Shown in pieces: positions 35,046 to 44,620 of a stretch of DNA of 64,000 nt. Source of the stretch: DATFCK01 sp963728975 (lineage in GTDB: Bacteria > Verrucomicrobiota > Verrucomicrobiia > Chthoniobacterales > UBA10450); NCBI GenBank assembly GCA_963728975.1, contig CAVSMF010000001.1, positions 1 through 64,000 of the forward strand, read 5' to 3'. Position numbers and translations under genes: made by a program. The notes under the pieces were generated by a model that was not told where the DNA came from, made no database searches, and saw only the letters and a program-made list of their open reading frames with translations. Each line of letters opens with the position of its first letter. The first letter of the stretch is position 1.

Positions 35046-35122
35046 ATGGAGTAATGGAGTGTTGGAGTAATGAAGTAATGGGGTTTTTCTTTTCCCATCA
35101 CTCCACTACTCCATCACTCCAT
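35046..35122 (-). terminator. Long imperfect inverted repeat after rpoC
   Basis: One arm is built of ATGGAGTAATGGAGTGTTGG-like units and the other of CACTCCACTACTCCATCACT-like units, around a TTTTTCTTTT centre. The pair would fold into a ~28-bp imperfect stem. It lies between the rpoC stop (35134) and the adenosyltransferase gene, so it could attenuate read-through. It is also a minisatellite-like sequence. Confidence 0.45.
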
Positions 35123-35133
35123 CGGGTATCGGG

Positions 35134-38100
35134 TTACCCGATAGCGGGCTGCGGCTCGGGCTCTTCCACCACTGCCGCACCAATCGGTTCGCCCTTCTCC
35201 ACCAGTTTGATCTGGCGATGCTCGGGGAAACCGGTGCCGGCCGGGATCAAGTGACCCATGATCACGTTCTCCTTGAAGCCACGCAATTTATCGATCTTGC
35301 CCAGAGTGGCCGCTTCGGTCAGCACCCGGGTCGTGTCCTGGAAGGAAGCGGCGGAAATGAAGCTGTCTGTCTCCAGCGAAGCCTTGGTGATGCCGAGCAA
35401 CACCGGCACCGCTTCCGCGGGCTTGCCTCCCTGCTCCACCACTTTCTTGTTCTCGGCATCGAAATCGAGTTTATCGACCTGGTCGCCCCAGAGCAGCGTC
35501 GTGTCGCCGGGATCGGTGATCTTCACCTTGCGCAACATTTGGCGAACGATGATCTCGATGTGTTTATCGTTAATCTCAACACCTTGCAGCCGGTAAACCT
35601 CCTGGACCTCGTTGACCAGGTGTTCCTGAAGATCCTGCGGGCCGCACACTTCCAGGATCTCGTGCGGAACCACCGGTCCTTCGGTCAGCTGCTGGCCTTT
35701 CTTCACAAAGTCGCCCTTGAACACGATGATGTGTTTGGTCAATGGAATGAGATGCTCCTCTTCGGAACCGGCCTCCGGATCCTTGAGAATCAAACGCCGT
35801 TTGCCGCGGACCGTGCCGCCCATCTCGACAATCCCGTCGATTTTGGCGATCTCGGCCGCGTCCTTGGGACGGCGGGCCTCGAATAATTCAGCCACCCGGG
35901 GCAGACCGCCGGTAATATCCTTGGTCTTGGAAACTTTTCGCGGCGTTTTCGCCAGTAACGCGCCCGCCTGCACCTTTTTGCCTTCCTCAACGATGACGTG
36001 CGCGCCGGCCGGGATGGAATAATTGGCCAGCACTTCCTTTTTGTCGCCAACAATCACAATTTGCGGATGCAAATCTTCCTTGTGCTCGATGATGACGGTC
36101 CCCATCAATCCGGTGGCTTCATCAACATCGCGTTTGATCGTGACTCCCGCGATCATGTCGCGGAACTCAATCTTGCCGCTTTTGTCGGTCAGGATCGGGA
36201 CGTTGTAGGGGTCCCACTGGACGAAGGTCTCGCCTTTCTTGACGGCGGCGCCGTCCGGCTTGGAAATGACCGAACCAATGACCACGTTATAGCGCTCCAA
36301 CTCCCGGCCTTCGGCGTTGTGCACGCTGATCGAGCCGTTTTTGTTCAACACAATCCAGCTCCCATCGAGCGCCTGCACCGTCCGGAGATCGTTGAACTGA
36401 ATGGTGCCGTCGTTCTTAGCCTTGATGATCGGCTGCTTAAAGGTTTGGCTGGCCGTTCCGCCGATGTGGAACGTCCGCATGGTTAGCTGCGTGCCCGGTT
36501 CGCCGATGGATTGAGCGGCAATAATCCCAACCGCCTCGCCCAGCTTGACAAACTGCCCCGTGGCCAGATTGCGCCCGTAACATTGCGCGCACACGCCCCG
36601 GCCGCACTCGCAGGTAAGGACCGAACGAATCTTGAGCTGTTCCACTCCGATGCGTTGGAGCTCGGACGCGATTTTCTCGTCAATCAGCTGATTGGCTTTG
36701 ACGATCTTCTTTTTCTTTTCCACCGGGTCGGCAACGGTTTCGCAACTGACCCGCCCGATGATGCGTGTGGCCAGGTCGACAACCTCCTCGTCCCCTTCGT
36801 AGATCGAGCGGACAATGATGCCGTTGACGGTGCCGCAATCCATCTCATTGATGATAACGTCCTGGGCCGCGTCGACCAGTTTCCGGGTGAGATAGCCGGA
36901 GTCCGCGGTCTTGAGAGCTGTGTCGGCCAGACCTTTGCGGGCGCCGTGAGTGGAGATAAAATACTCGAGCACGCTCAATCCTTCACGGAAGTTGGACGTG
37001 ATCGGGCGTTCGATGATTTCACCGGAAGGTTTCGCCATCAAGCCGCGCATACCGGCAAGCTGCCGCACCTGCTGGCGATTGCCCCGCGCGCCCGAGTCGA
37101 CCATCAGGTAGACCGGATTCAGTTCCTTGCGCCCGTCGTTATGCTCGAGGGTGCGGAACATCACGCTGGAAATTTCGTCGCCGGCATGCGTCCAGATGTC
37201 GATAATCTTGTTGTAACGCTCACCGTCGGTGATGATGCCCTTGCGATATTGCTGCTCGACCTGGCGGATCTGCTTGTAGGCGTTTTCCAGCTCCGTCTGC
37301 TTCTCTTTCGGAATGATCATGTCCGAAATCCCAATCGAAATGCCGGCCTTGGTCGCTTCGGTAAACCCGAGCTCCTTCAGTTTGTCGAGGGTGTCGACTG
37401 TGCTTTGCGGACCGGCCACCTGATAGCAGCGCCAGATAATGTCGCTAAGCTGCTTTTTGCCTCCGGGCCGGTTAAAGAACCCGAGTTTCTTCGGCCAGAT
37501 CTGGTTGAAAATGACGCGCCCGGCCGTGGTCTCGATCACTTTGGCGGTAGCGTCTCCAAAAATCGTTTCCTGACCCAAGTCCGGATTCTTGAACCGGATC
37601 CGGTCGTGGGTCTTGACCGACCCTTCCGCCATGGCGAACTCGACTTCCCACGGCTCGGCAAAGAGCGGGAGCTGGTGTCCATCCTTTTTCACCCCGCGAG
37701 GGTTTTGAGTCAGATAATAGCAGCCAAGAGTAATGTCCTGCGACGGCGTGGTGATCGGTTTGCCGCTGGAAGGCGAAAAGATATTGTTAGGCGCAAGCAT
37801 CAGTATGCGCGCTTCCATCTGCGCTTCAACCGATAACGGCACGTGCACCGCCATCTGGTCGCCGTCGAAATCGGCGTTGTAAGCGGTGCAGACCAACGGA
37901 TGAATCCGGATCGCTTCGCCCTCGATCAGCTGCGGCTCAAACGCCTGAATCGACAAGCGGTGCAAGGTCGGCGCCCGGTTGAGCAACACCGGGTGCCCCT
38001 TGGTCACTTCTTCCAGAATGTCCCAGACCTCCGGCGTTTGCCGTTCGATCATCTTCTTGGCGCTGCGGACCGTGTGGACATAACCCAGATCCTTCAGTCT

Positions 38101-39252
38101 GCGGATAATGAACGGTTCGAACAAAACCAGGGCCATCTTCTTGGGCAAACCGCACTGGTGCAGTTTCAATTCCGGACCGATCACGATAACGGAGCGGCCT
38201 GAATAATCGACGCGTTTGCCCAGCAGATTCTGGCGGAACCGTCCGCCCTTGCCCTTGAGCATATCGCTGAGCGACTTGAGCGGACGATTGCCCGCCCCGG
38301 TCACCGCCCGGCCGTGACGGCCGTTGTCGAACAGCGCGTCAACCGCTTCCTGCAACATGCGTTTTTCGTTCCGAATAATGACATCGGGCGTCTTCAGCTG
38401 AAGCAGGTTCTTCAACCGGTTGTTGCGATTGATCACCCGCCGATAGAGATCGTTCAGATCGCTGGTGGCGAACCGCCCGCCTTCCAGCGGAACCAGCGGA
38501 CGCAAGTCCGGCGGAATCACCGGGAGCACGTCCAAAACCATCCATTCCGGGCGGGCATGCGAATTCTGGAAGCCCTGGACCAGCTTCAGTCGTTTGGCCA
38601 GTTTCTTCCGGATCTGTTTGCTCTTGGTATTCCCCATCGCCTTTTCCAGCTCCTTGTTGAGCTTGTTCAGGTCGATTTCGGCCAGGAGCTTCTTGACCGC
38701 TTCCGCACCCATCCCGGCGACAAAATCCTCGCCGTACTGTTCCTGGGCTTCCCGGTATTCGACCTCGTTCAAAAGCTGGGTCTTTTGCAACGGCGTTTTG
38801 CCCGGGTCGATGACAATATAGTCCTCGTAGTAAATGACGCGTTCGAGCTGACGCGCGCTCATGTCCAGCATCAGGCCGAGACGCGACGGCATGCATTTGT
38901 AAAACCAGATATGGGAAACGGGAACCGCCAGCTCGATATGGCCCATCCGCTCCCGGCGGACCCGGGCCAGGGTTACTTCAACGCCACACCGGTCGCAAAT
39001 GACTCCCTTGTGCTTGATCCGCTTGTACTTTCCGCACGAACATTCCCAGTCGCGGGTCGGTCCGAAAATGCGCTCGCAGAAAAGGCCTCCCTTTTCCGGT
39101 TTGAATGTCCGGTAATTGATCGTTTCCGGGTTCTTTACTTCGCCCTTACTCCACGACCGCATGGTGTCGCTGGAGGCGACGCCGATCGCAACTTGGTCAA
39201 AACCCACGGGGCGTTCTTCGCCCACTAACTCACGCCAGGAATGTTCGTTCAT
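35134..39252 (-). CDS. rpoC: DNA-directed RNA polymerase subunit beta'
   Basis: A 1372-residue beta' subunit. The N-terminal zinc site is CSCGKYKRIKHKGVICDRC. The active-site NADFDGDQM binds catalytic magnesium. The second zinc cluster includes CECGRGVCAQCYGRN. The bridge/trigger region has GLMAKPSGEIIERPI and the C-terminus has VNEVQEVYRLQGVEIND. The gene is 33 bp after rpoB, as usual. A ~7-residue acidic/proline tail (EEPEPQPAIG) ends the protein. Confidence 0.99.
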   Translation of the reverse strand: MNEHSWRELVGEERPVGFDQVAIGVASSDTMRSWSKGEVKNPETINYRTFKPEKGGLFCERIFGPTRDWECSCGKYKRIKHKGVICDRCGVEVTLARVRRERMGHIELAVPVSHIWFYKCMPSRLGLMLDMSARQLERVIYYEDYIVIDPGKTPLQKTQLLNEVEYREAQEQYGEDFVAGMGAEAVKKLLAEIDLNKLNKELEKAMGNTKSKQIRKKLAKRLKLVQGFQNSHARPEWMVLDVLPVIPPDLRPLVPLEGGRFATSDLNDLYRRVINRNNRLKNLLQLKTPDVIIRNEKRMLQEAVDALFDNGRHGRAVTGAGNRPLKSLSDMLKGKGGRFRQNLLGKRVDYSGRSVIVIGPELKLHQCGLPKKMALVLFEPFIIRRLKDLGYVHTVRSAKKMIERQTPEVWDILEEVTKGHPVLLNRAPTLHRLSIQAFEPQLIEGEAIRIHPLVCTAYNADFDGDQMAVHVPLSVEAQMEARILMLAPNNIFSPSSGKPITTPSQDITLGCYYLTQNPRGVKKDGHQLPLFAEPWEVEFAMAEGSVKTHDRIRFKNPDLGQETIFGDATAKVIETTAGRVIFNQIWPKKLGFFNRPGGKKQLSDIIWRCYQVAGPQSTVDTLDKLKELGFTEATKAGISIGISDMIIPKEKQTELENAYKQIRQVEQQYRKGIITDGERYNKIIDIWTHAGDEISSVMFRTLEHNDGRKELNPVYLMVDSGARGNRQQVRQLAGMRGLMAKPSGEIIERPITSNFREGLSVLEYFISTHGARKGLADTALKTADSGYLTRKLVDAAQDVIINEMDCGTVNGIIVRSIYEGDEEVVDLATRIIGRVSCETVADPVEKKKKIVKANQLIDEKIASELQRIGVEQLKIRSVLTCECGRGVCAQCYGRNLATGQFVKLGEAVGIIAAQSIGEPGTQLTMRTFHIGGTASQTFKQPIIKAKNDGTIQFNDLRTVQALDGSWIVLNKNGSISVHNAEGRELERYNVVIGSVISKPDGAAVKKGETFVQWDPYNVPILTDKSGKIEFRDMIAGVTIKRDVDEATGLMGTVIIEHKEDLHPQIVIVGDKKEVLANYSIPAGAHVIVEEGKKVQAGALLAKTPRKVSKTKDITGGLPRVAELFEARRPKDAAEIAKIDGIVEMGGTVRGKRRLILKDPEAGSEEEHLIPLTKHIIVFKGDFVKKGQQLTEGPVVPHEILEVCGPQDLQEHLVNEVQEVYRLQGVEINDKHIEIIVRQMLRKVKITDPGDTTLLWGDQVDKLDFDAENKKVVEQGGKPAEAVPVLLGITKASLETDSFISAASFQDTTRVLTEAATLGKIDKLRGFKENVIMGHLIPAGTGFPEHRQIKLVEKGEPIGAAVVEEPEPQPAIG

Positions 39253-39285
39253 GATTTATCTCGAATGGACTGCCGATTTTGAAAA

Positions 39286-42200
39286 TTAGGTCACGTTATC
39301 GAAGACGCTGCTGGGAGCCTGGCCGCCGACTTTGACGTCGAGTCCGAGACTCTGCATCTCTTTGATAAGGACGTTGAAAGACTCCGGTGTTCCCGCTTCC
39401 AGCGAATTATCACCCTTGACGATCGATTCGTAGATGCGGGTGCGGCCCTGGACGTCATCCGATTTGACCGTGAGCAGCTCCTGCAAGGTGTAAGCGGCTC
39501 CGTATGCTTCCAGGGCCCAGACTTCCATCTCGCCAAAACGCTGCCCGCCGTACTGGGCTTTGCCGCCGAGCGGTTGCTGAGTAACTAACGAGTAAGGACC
39601 GACCGCGCGCGCATGAATCTTGTCCGCAACCAGGTGACCGAGCTTCATCATGTAGATGTAACCAACCACCACTTCCTGGTCGAATGCATCGCCCGTGCGC
39701 CCGTCGAACAGTCGCGACTTGCCGTTTTCCTGGACCCAGGAGAAGCCTTCCTTTTTCCGGGCTTCCTTCAGATAATCGCGGATCTGTTTCTCCTCGATGC
39801 CGTCAAATACCGGGGTAGCCACTTTGAATCCGAGGGCCTTGGCTGCGACCCCGAGGTGGGTCTCGAGCACCTGCCCCACGTTCATTCGGCTGGGAACGCC
39901 CAGCGGATTGAGCACGATCTCAACCGGGGTCCCGTCCGCCAGGAAGGGCATGTCTTCTTCCGGAACGATCCGGGCGACCACGCCCTTGTTTCCGTGACGG
40001 CCGGCCATTTTGTCGCCGACGGAAAGTTTGCGCTTGCTCGCGATATAAACTTTTACCTGCTTAATAATACCGGGATCGATATCGTCGCCGCTTTCAACCC
40101 GGTCCATGGCCCGTTCCCGCTCCAGTTCCAGCTCGGCGAACTTATGTTCGTAGGACTGGATGATTTCCCGGATCTTGTTTCGAATCGGGCTGGGATCGAT
40201 CTCGATGTGATCGTGCACGATCGCCAGTTTCCGCAGCAGGGTCTTTGTGATTTTCCGGTTGGCGGGAATGATGATCTCGCCGGTCTCGGCGTTGACCACG
40301 TCGAGCGGGATCTTCTCACCAAGCAGGATATTCGAGAGCGAATCCGTCAGTTGCTCGGTTAATTCTTCCTTCTTCTTCCGATGGTCTTCGGTGATCGACT
40401 TGAGCTGGCGTTTCGTTTCGGTCGGCGTCAACTTTTCCCGCGACACTTCCCGGCGGGAAGAGACTTTGACATCCATCACGATGCCATAGGTCCCGGACGG
40501 AACGGTTAACGACGTGTCCTTCACATCCGCCGCTTTCTCGCCAAAGATGGCGCGAAGCAGCCGCTCCTCCGGCGCCAGTTCCGTTTCGCTTTTCGGAGTG
40601 ATCTTTCCAACAAGAATATCGCCCGGCTTCACTTCGGCTCCGACCCGGACCACGCCGTCCGGCCCAAGATTGCGCAGCGCTTCCTCGCTCACGTTCGGAA
40701 TGTCCCGGGTAATTTCTTCCGGGCCGAGTTTGGTGTCTCGGGCGCCGATCTCGAATTCGTCGATGTGAATGGAAGTGTAAATATCTTCCTTCACCACTTT
40801 TTCCGAAATCATGATGGCGTCTTCAAAGTTGTAACCATTCCACGGCATGAAGGCGACGAGGACGTTGCGCCCGAGAGCCAGTTCTCCCCGGTCCGTGTTG
40901 GGCCCGTCGGCAATGATCTGCCCCCGCTTCACATGTTCGCCCTTGTGAACGATCGGTTTTTGATTCACGCAAGTGCCCGCATTCGAGCGCATAAACTTGC
41001 GCAACTCGTAAACATGAATGCCCGCTTCGGCGTCCGTCTTCAGCTTTTTGCGTCCTTCGGGCAGATGCCCATCCTTGGTCACGACAATCTGGTCGGCAGT
41101 GACAGACGCAACCTTGCCGCTCTCGGTCGCAATCAAGACCGCATGCGAATCCCGGGCCACTTTTGCTTCCAGGCCGGTGCCGACCAGCGGCGCTTCACTT
41201 ACAACCAGGGGAACGCCCTGGCGCTGCATGTTCGAACCCATCAGGGCGCGGTTGGCGTCGTCATGCTCCAAAAACGGAATCAGACCCGCTGCCACCGAAA
41301 CCAGCTGCTTCGGGGAGACGTCCATGAAATGAATCTTGGACGGTTCCACCTCCAAAAAGTCGCCCCGATAGCGCACCGACACCTTTTCACCGGTGAAATG
41401 TCCGCGGCCATCAATCGGCGCGTTGGCTTGCGCCACCAGATAATTTTCCTCTCGATCCGCGGTAAGATATTCAATCTCGTCAGTGACCCGTCCGTTGTGC
41501 ACCTTCCGGTAAGGCGTTTCGATAAAACCAAATTCGTTAATCCGGGCGAAAGTCGACATCGAGCTGATCAGACCGATGTTAGGGCCTTCCGGGGTTTCGA
41601 TCGGACAGATCCGGCCGTAATGGGAAGGATGGACGTCGCGGACTTCGAATCCGGCGCGATCGCGGCTTAACCCGCCTGGTCCCAGCGCGGACAAACGTCG
41701 CTTGTGGGTCAATTCGGCCAGCGGATTGGTCTGGTCCATGAACTGGGAGAGCTGCGAACGTCCGAAGAAATCGCGGATCACGGCGCTGAGCGCTTTGGGG
41801 TTGATCAATTTTTGCGGGGTCATCCCATCGACATTGATGTCGAACAAGGTCATGCGTTCCTTGACCAGCCGCTCGGTTCGGGCCAGGCCCACCCGGCATT
41901 GGTTGGCCAGCAATTCCCCCACCGTCCGCACCCGCCTGCTGCCGAGATGATCGATGTCGTCAAGAGTGCCTTCGCCCCGCCGCAGATTGATCAGATATTT
42001 GATGGCCGCGATGAAATCCTTGTCGGTCAGGATGCGCTCGCCCAGATCCACGTCGATGCCAAGCTTCTGATTGATCTTGTAACGGCCCACCCGTCCCAGA
42101 TCATATTTCTTGGGATCGAAAAACAGTCGTTTGAGCAGGGCGCGGGCGTTGGCCACGGTCGGGGGATCGCCCGGACGCAACTTCCGATAAATATCCTTGA

Positions 42201-43095
42201 GCGCTTCCTCCTGATCGTGGGCCGGGTCCTTCCGCAGGGCCTTGACCACGGTGTCGTCACTTGAAATGTCGATGACCTTCACCTCTTTGACGCCGAGGGC
42301 CATGATCTGGCGGATGGTTGCCAAAGTGAGCGGCTCGAATGCGCGGGCCACGGTCACTTCGCCGTCCCGCACTTCCGCTGTCAGCACCTTGGAGGCGAGC
42401 TTTTCTTCATCGAGCTTCTCGCTCAGTTTAAGAGTCTCGATGTTATAAAAAAGTTTGATGACTTCCTCGTCCGAACCGTAACCGAGGGCACGGAGGAAGG
42501 TCGTAGCCAGAAATTTTCGCCGGCGTTTACGGCGGTCGAGATAAATATAGAGGAGATCGCTGGTGTCGAACTGGACCTCGATCCAGGAACCGCGATCGGG
42601 AATGATCCGGAAACTATAAAGAACTTTCCCGTTCAGGTGGATGCTGGACTCGAAAGCGATACCGGGAGAACGATGCAACTGGGAGACAACCACGCGCTCG
42701 GCGCCGTTGATGACAAAGGTGCCTTGAGGCGTCATGAGCGGAATTTCGCCCATGTAAACTTTTTCCTCCTTGGTGCCGCGCTCTTCCCGGAGCTGGAAGG
42801 TGACATGGAGCGGCGCGCTGTAGGTTTGGCCTTCCCGCTGGGCTTCTAAGGCACTGAGTTTGGGTTCGCCGATTTCGTAATGACTGAAATCCAGAACCGC
42901 CTTTTCATCATAGCTCTCGATCGGAAAAACCTCCTTGAAAACGGCCTGCAAACCGTAGCTCTTCCGTTTATTAAGCGGGACATCCTTTTGGAGGAAGTCG
43001 ATGTAAGAATTTAGCTGAACCTCGATAAGATTTGGCGGTTCAATGGCTTCTTTAATGCTGCCGAAGTGAATACGTTCTTCCCGTTCTGACGACAT
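39286..43095 (-). CDS. rpoB: DNA-directed RNA polymerase subunit beta
   Basis: A 1269-residue beta subunit. The start is MSSEREERIHFGS; the frame is open 35 codons further but without family similarity. The rifampicin-pocket region reads FGRSQLSQFMDQTNPLAELT then HKRRLSALGPGGLSRDRAGF, the wild-type sensitive form at the usual positions. PTETKRQLKS, KMAGRHGNKGV and GGQRFGEMEVWALEAYGA are canonical. It precedes rpoC by 33 bp. Confidence 0.99.
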   Translation of the reverse strand: MSSEREERIHFGSIKEAIEPPNLIEVQLNSYIDFLQKDVPLNKRKSYGLQAVFKEVFPIESYDEKAVLDFSHYEIGEPKLSALEAQREGQTYSAPLHVTFQLREERGTKEEKVYMGEIPLMTPQGTFVINGAERVVVSQLHRSPGIAFESSIHLNGKVLYSFRIIPDRGSWIEVQFDTSDLLYIYLDRRKRRRKFLATTFLRALGYGSDEEVIKLFYNIETLKLSEKLDEEKLASKVLTAEVRDGEVTVARAFEPLTLATIRQIMALGVKEVKVIDISSDDTVVKALRKDPAHDQEEALKDIYRKLRPGDPPTVANARALLKRLFFDPKKYDLGRVGRYKINQKLGIDVDLGERILTDKDFIAAIKYLINLRRGEGTLDDIDHLGSRRVRTVGELLANQCRVGLARTERLVKERMTLFDINVDGMTPQKLINPKALSAVIRDFFGRSQLSQFMDQTNPLAELTHKRRLSALGPGGLSRDRAGFEVRDVHPSHYGRICPIETPEGPNIGLISSMSTFARINEFGFIETPYRKVHNGRVTDEIEYLTADREENYLVAQANAPIDGRGHFTGEKVSVRYRGDFLEVEPSKIHFMDVSPKQLVSVAAGLIPFLEHDDANRALMGSNMQRQGVPLVVSEAPLVGTGLEAKVARDSHAVLIATESGKVASVTADQIVVTKDGHLPEGRKKLKTDAEAGIHVYELRKFMRSNAGTCVNQKPIVHKGEHVKRGQIIADGPNTDRGELALGRNVLVAFMPWNGYNFEDAIMISEKVVKEDIYTSIHIDEFEIGARDTKLGPEEITRDIPNVSEEALRNLGPDGVVRVGAEVKPGDILVGKITPKSETELAPEERLLRAIFGEKAADVKDTSLTVPSGTYGIVMDVKVSSRREVSREKLTPTETKRQLKSITEDHRKKKEELTEQLTDSLSNILLGEKIPLDVVNAETGEIIIPANRKITKTLLRKLAIVHDHIEIDPSPIRNKIREIIQSYEHKFAELELERERAMDRVESGDDIDPGIIKQVKVYIASKRKLSVGDKMAGRHGNKGVVARIVPEEDMPFLADGTPVEIVLNPLGVPSRMNVGQVLETHLGVAAKALGFKVATPVFDGIEEKQIRDYLKEARKKEGFSWVQENGKSRLFDGRTGDAFDQEVVVGYIYMMKLGHLVADKIHARAVGPYSLVTQQPLGGKAQYGGQRFGEMEVWALEAYGAAYTLQELLTVKSDDVQGRTRIYESIVKGDNSLEAGTPESFNVLIKEMQSLGLDVKVGGQAPSSVFDNVT

Positions 43096-43369
43096 ATATA
43101 TTCGTACTTTTCCAACGCTTGACCTGACGACGCTGCGGTACAGACGCCGCCTGAGGGGTGTTACGACATTTGCCGTGTGCGCAGACGACAAAATAGACAC
43201 CGAAAAAGCGGCCTGTCAAATCGACATCCACCGTTTCGCTGCCAGCCCAAAAATATTCCGTCGTGCGCCGGGTTAAAAATAAATCAACCTGCTAATCTCT
43301 CTATCTTTAACGAAAGAGAGTATTGCCACGTTTGCCAGACCGGCGCAAGCAAAAGATAACGCTAGCGCG
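43096..43369. other. rplL-rpoB intergenic region
   Basis: These 274 bp between the rplL stop and the rpoB start hold no gene. In many bacteria an attenuator lies here. AACGAAAGAGAG and AT-richer sequence (43272-43325) were noted, but no strong terminator hairpin could be assigned. Confidence 0.4.
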
Positions 43370-43765
43370 TCACTTGATCTCTACCTTCGCCCCAGCCGCT
43401 TCGATCTTCTTCTTGATCTCATCAGCTTCCTGCTTGGTAACGCCTTCCTTGACCGTCTTGGGAGCTCCTTCCACCAAAGCCTTGGCTTCCGCCAACCCCA
43501 GCCCCGGAACCGCTGCGCGCACTTCCTTGATCACACCGATCTTGTTCCCGCCCATTTCTTTCAGGATTACCTCGAAAGTGGTCTTCTCTTCCGCCGCCGG
43601 AGCCGCTCCGGCGCCGGCCGCCGCTCCACCCGCGGGCGCCGCCGCCACCGCCACCGGCGCTGCTGCGCTTACTCCCCATTTTTCCTCAAGCTGTTTTACC
43701 AGTCCCGCAATCTCCAGAACGGTCAGGCCGCTCAGTTGCTCCACCAATTTATCTGTGTCTGCCAT
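43370..43765 (-). CDS. rplL: 50S ribosomal protein L7/L12
   Basis: A 131-residue L7/L12, the flexible stalk protein. It begins MADTDKLVEQLSGLTVLEIA (N-terminal dimer domain), has an Ala/Gly/Pro-rich hinge (~35-60), and a C-terminal domain with KTTFEVILKEMGGNKIGVIK and GLGLAEAKALVEGAPK. An in-frame start 5 codons upstream exists but is not supported. It lies 116 bp after rplJ. Confidence 0.98.
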   Translation of the reverse strand: MADTDKLVEQLSGLTVLEIAGLVKQLEEKWGVSAAAPVAVAAAPAGGAAAGAGAAPAAEEKTTFEVILKEMGGNKIGVIKEVRAAVPGLGLAEAKALVEGAPKTVKEGVTKQEADEIKKKIEAAGAKVEIK

Positions 43766-43881
43766 CTTATTTTCCTCCAATCGCCGCCCCCGAAAGCTTT
43801 CGGGAATTTACGATCGATAGCCATCGATCCGGACATGTTGTGTTGTTTTCTGTCTTTGTTGCAGGGCAAACGCCCTCCAAA

Positions 43882-44610
43882 TTATGTTCCTTCTGTCCCC
43901 GCCTCCGGTTGATTTTCAGCCGTCCCCGCGGGCGGTTCCGCTTTTTCTTCCGCTTTCGGAGCTTCCGGAGCTTCCGCTTTCGCCGCTTCCGGCTTCGCTT
44001 CCACCGTCGTCGCCCCTTCCGGATTCGCTTCCGCCGCTATCGCTGCTTCCGGCTTTGTTTCCTCGATTTTGGCCTTTGGCGGCTGGGCCGGCGCCGTCGC
44101 CGGCATGCTGCTTTCCCTCGCTTTTATCAGCCGGGCGAAGGCCGATGCCGGTTCGTTCAACAGCCGCACCAGTTTTGTCCCGGGCGACAAAAGCAGCCCC
44201 AGCAATTGCCCAAGCAGAATGTCGCGCGCGGGCAATTCAGCAAGCGTTTCCAATTCCTGAAGGGAGAGGATCGCCTTCTCAACCACGCCGATCTTCAGCC
44301 CGGAGACTTTGAATTCCGCTGCGAACGATTTCAAAACTTTCGCCACTGGCGCAACATCGCTCTCCCCGGTCACAATCGCCGTTTGACCGGTCAACTGAGT
44401 CGCCACATCCGGTAAACCGGAATCCGTCATGGCCCGCCGGAGAAAGCTGTTTTTCACGACGTGGACTTCGGCCCCGCTCGCAGCCAGACGATTCCGCAGG
44501 TCGGCGAAATGGTTCACGTTCATGCGCTGGTAGTCGGTCACGAGCACAAACGGTGATCGGTTCAATTTCTCCGAAAGATCGGAAACGATACTGGCTTTTT
44601 CAGGTCTCAT
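43882..44610 (-). CDS. rplJ: 50S ribosomal protein L10 with a long acidic C-terminal tail
   Basis: A 242-residue L10. The core (~1-170) starts MRPEKASIVSDLSEKLNRSP and shows FVLVTDYQRMNVNHFADLR, VVKNSFLRRAM and PARDILLGQLLGLLLSPGTK, with the helix that binds L7/L12 dimers near its end. The tail (~175-242) is unusual: Glu/Ala/Pro/Lys-rich, with repeated units like EAKPEAAKAE and PEAPKAEEKAEPPAG. Typical L10 is ~165-180 residues. The start is the ATG giving MRPEK, 10 bp after the rplA stop. Confidence 0.96.
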   Translation of the reverse strand: MRPEKASIVSDLSEKLNRSPFVLVTDYQRMNVNHFADLRNRLAASGAEVHVVKNSFLRRAMTDSGLPDVATQLTGQTAIVTGESDVAPVAKVLKSFAAEFKVSGLKIGVVEKAILSLQELETLAELPARDILLGQLLGLLLSPGTKLVRLLNEPASAFARLIKARESSMPATAPAQPPKAKIEETKPEAAIAAEANPEGATTVEAKPEAAKAEAPEAPKAEEKAEPPAGTAENQPEAGTEGT

Positions 44611-44620
44611 TGCGGCATCC

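Noticed and set aside
36511..37836. A 441-codon plus-strand frame inside rpoC
   Set aside because: Antisense to conserved rpoC sequence; a product of codon bias in a GC-rich gene.
40765..41670. A 301-codon plus-strand frame inside rpoB
   Set aside because: Antisense to the conserved rpoB core, with no family motif.
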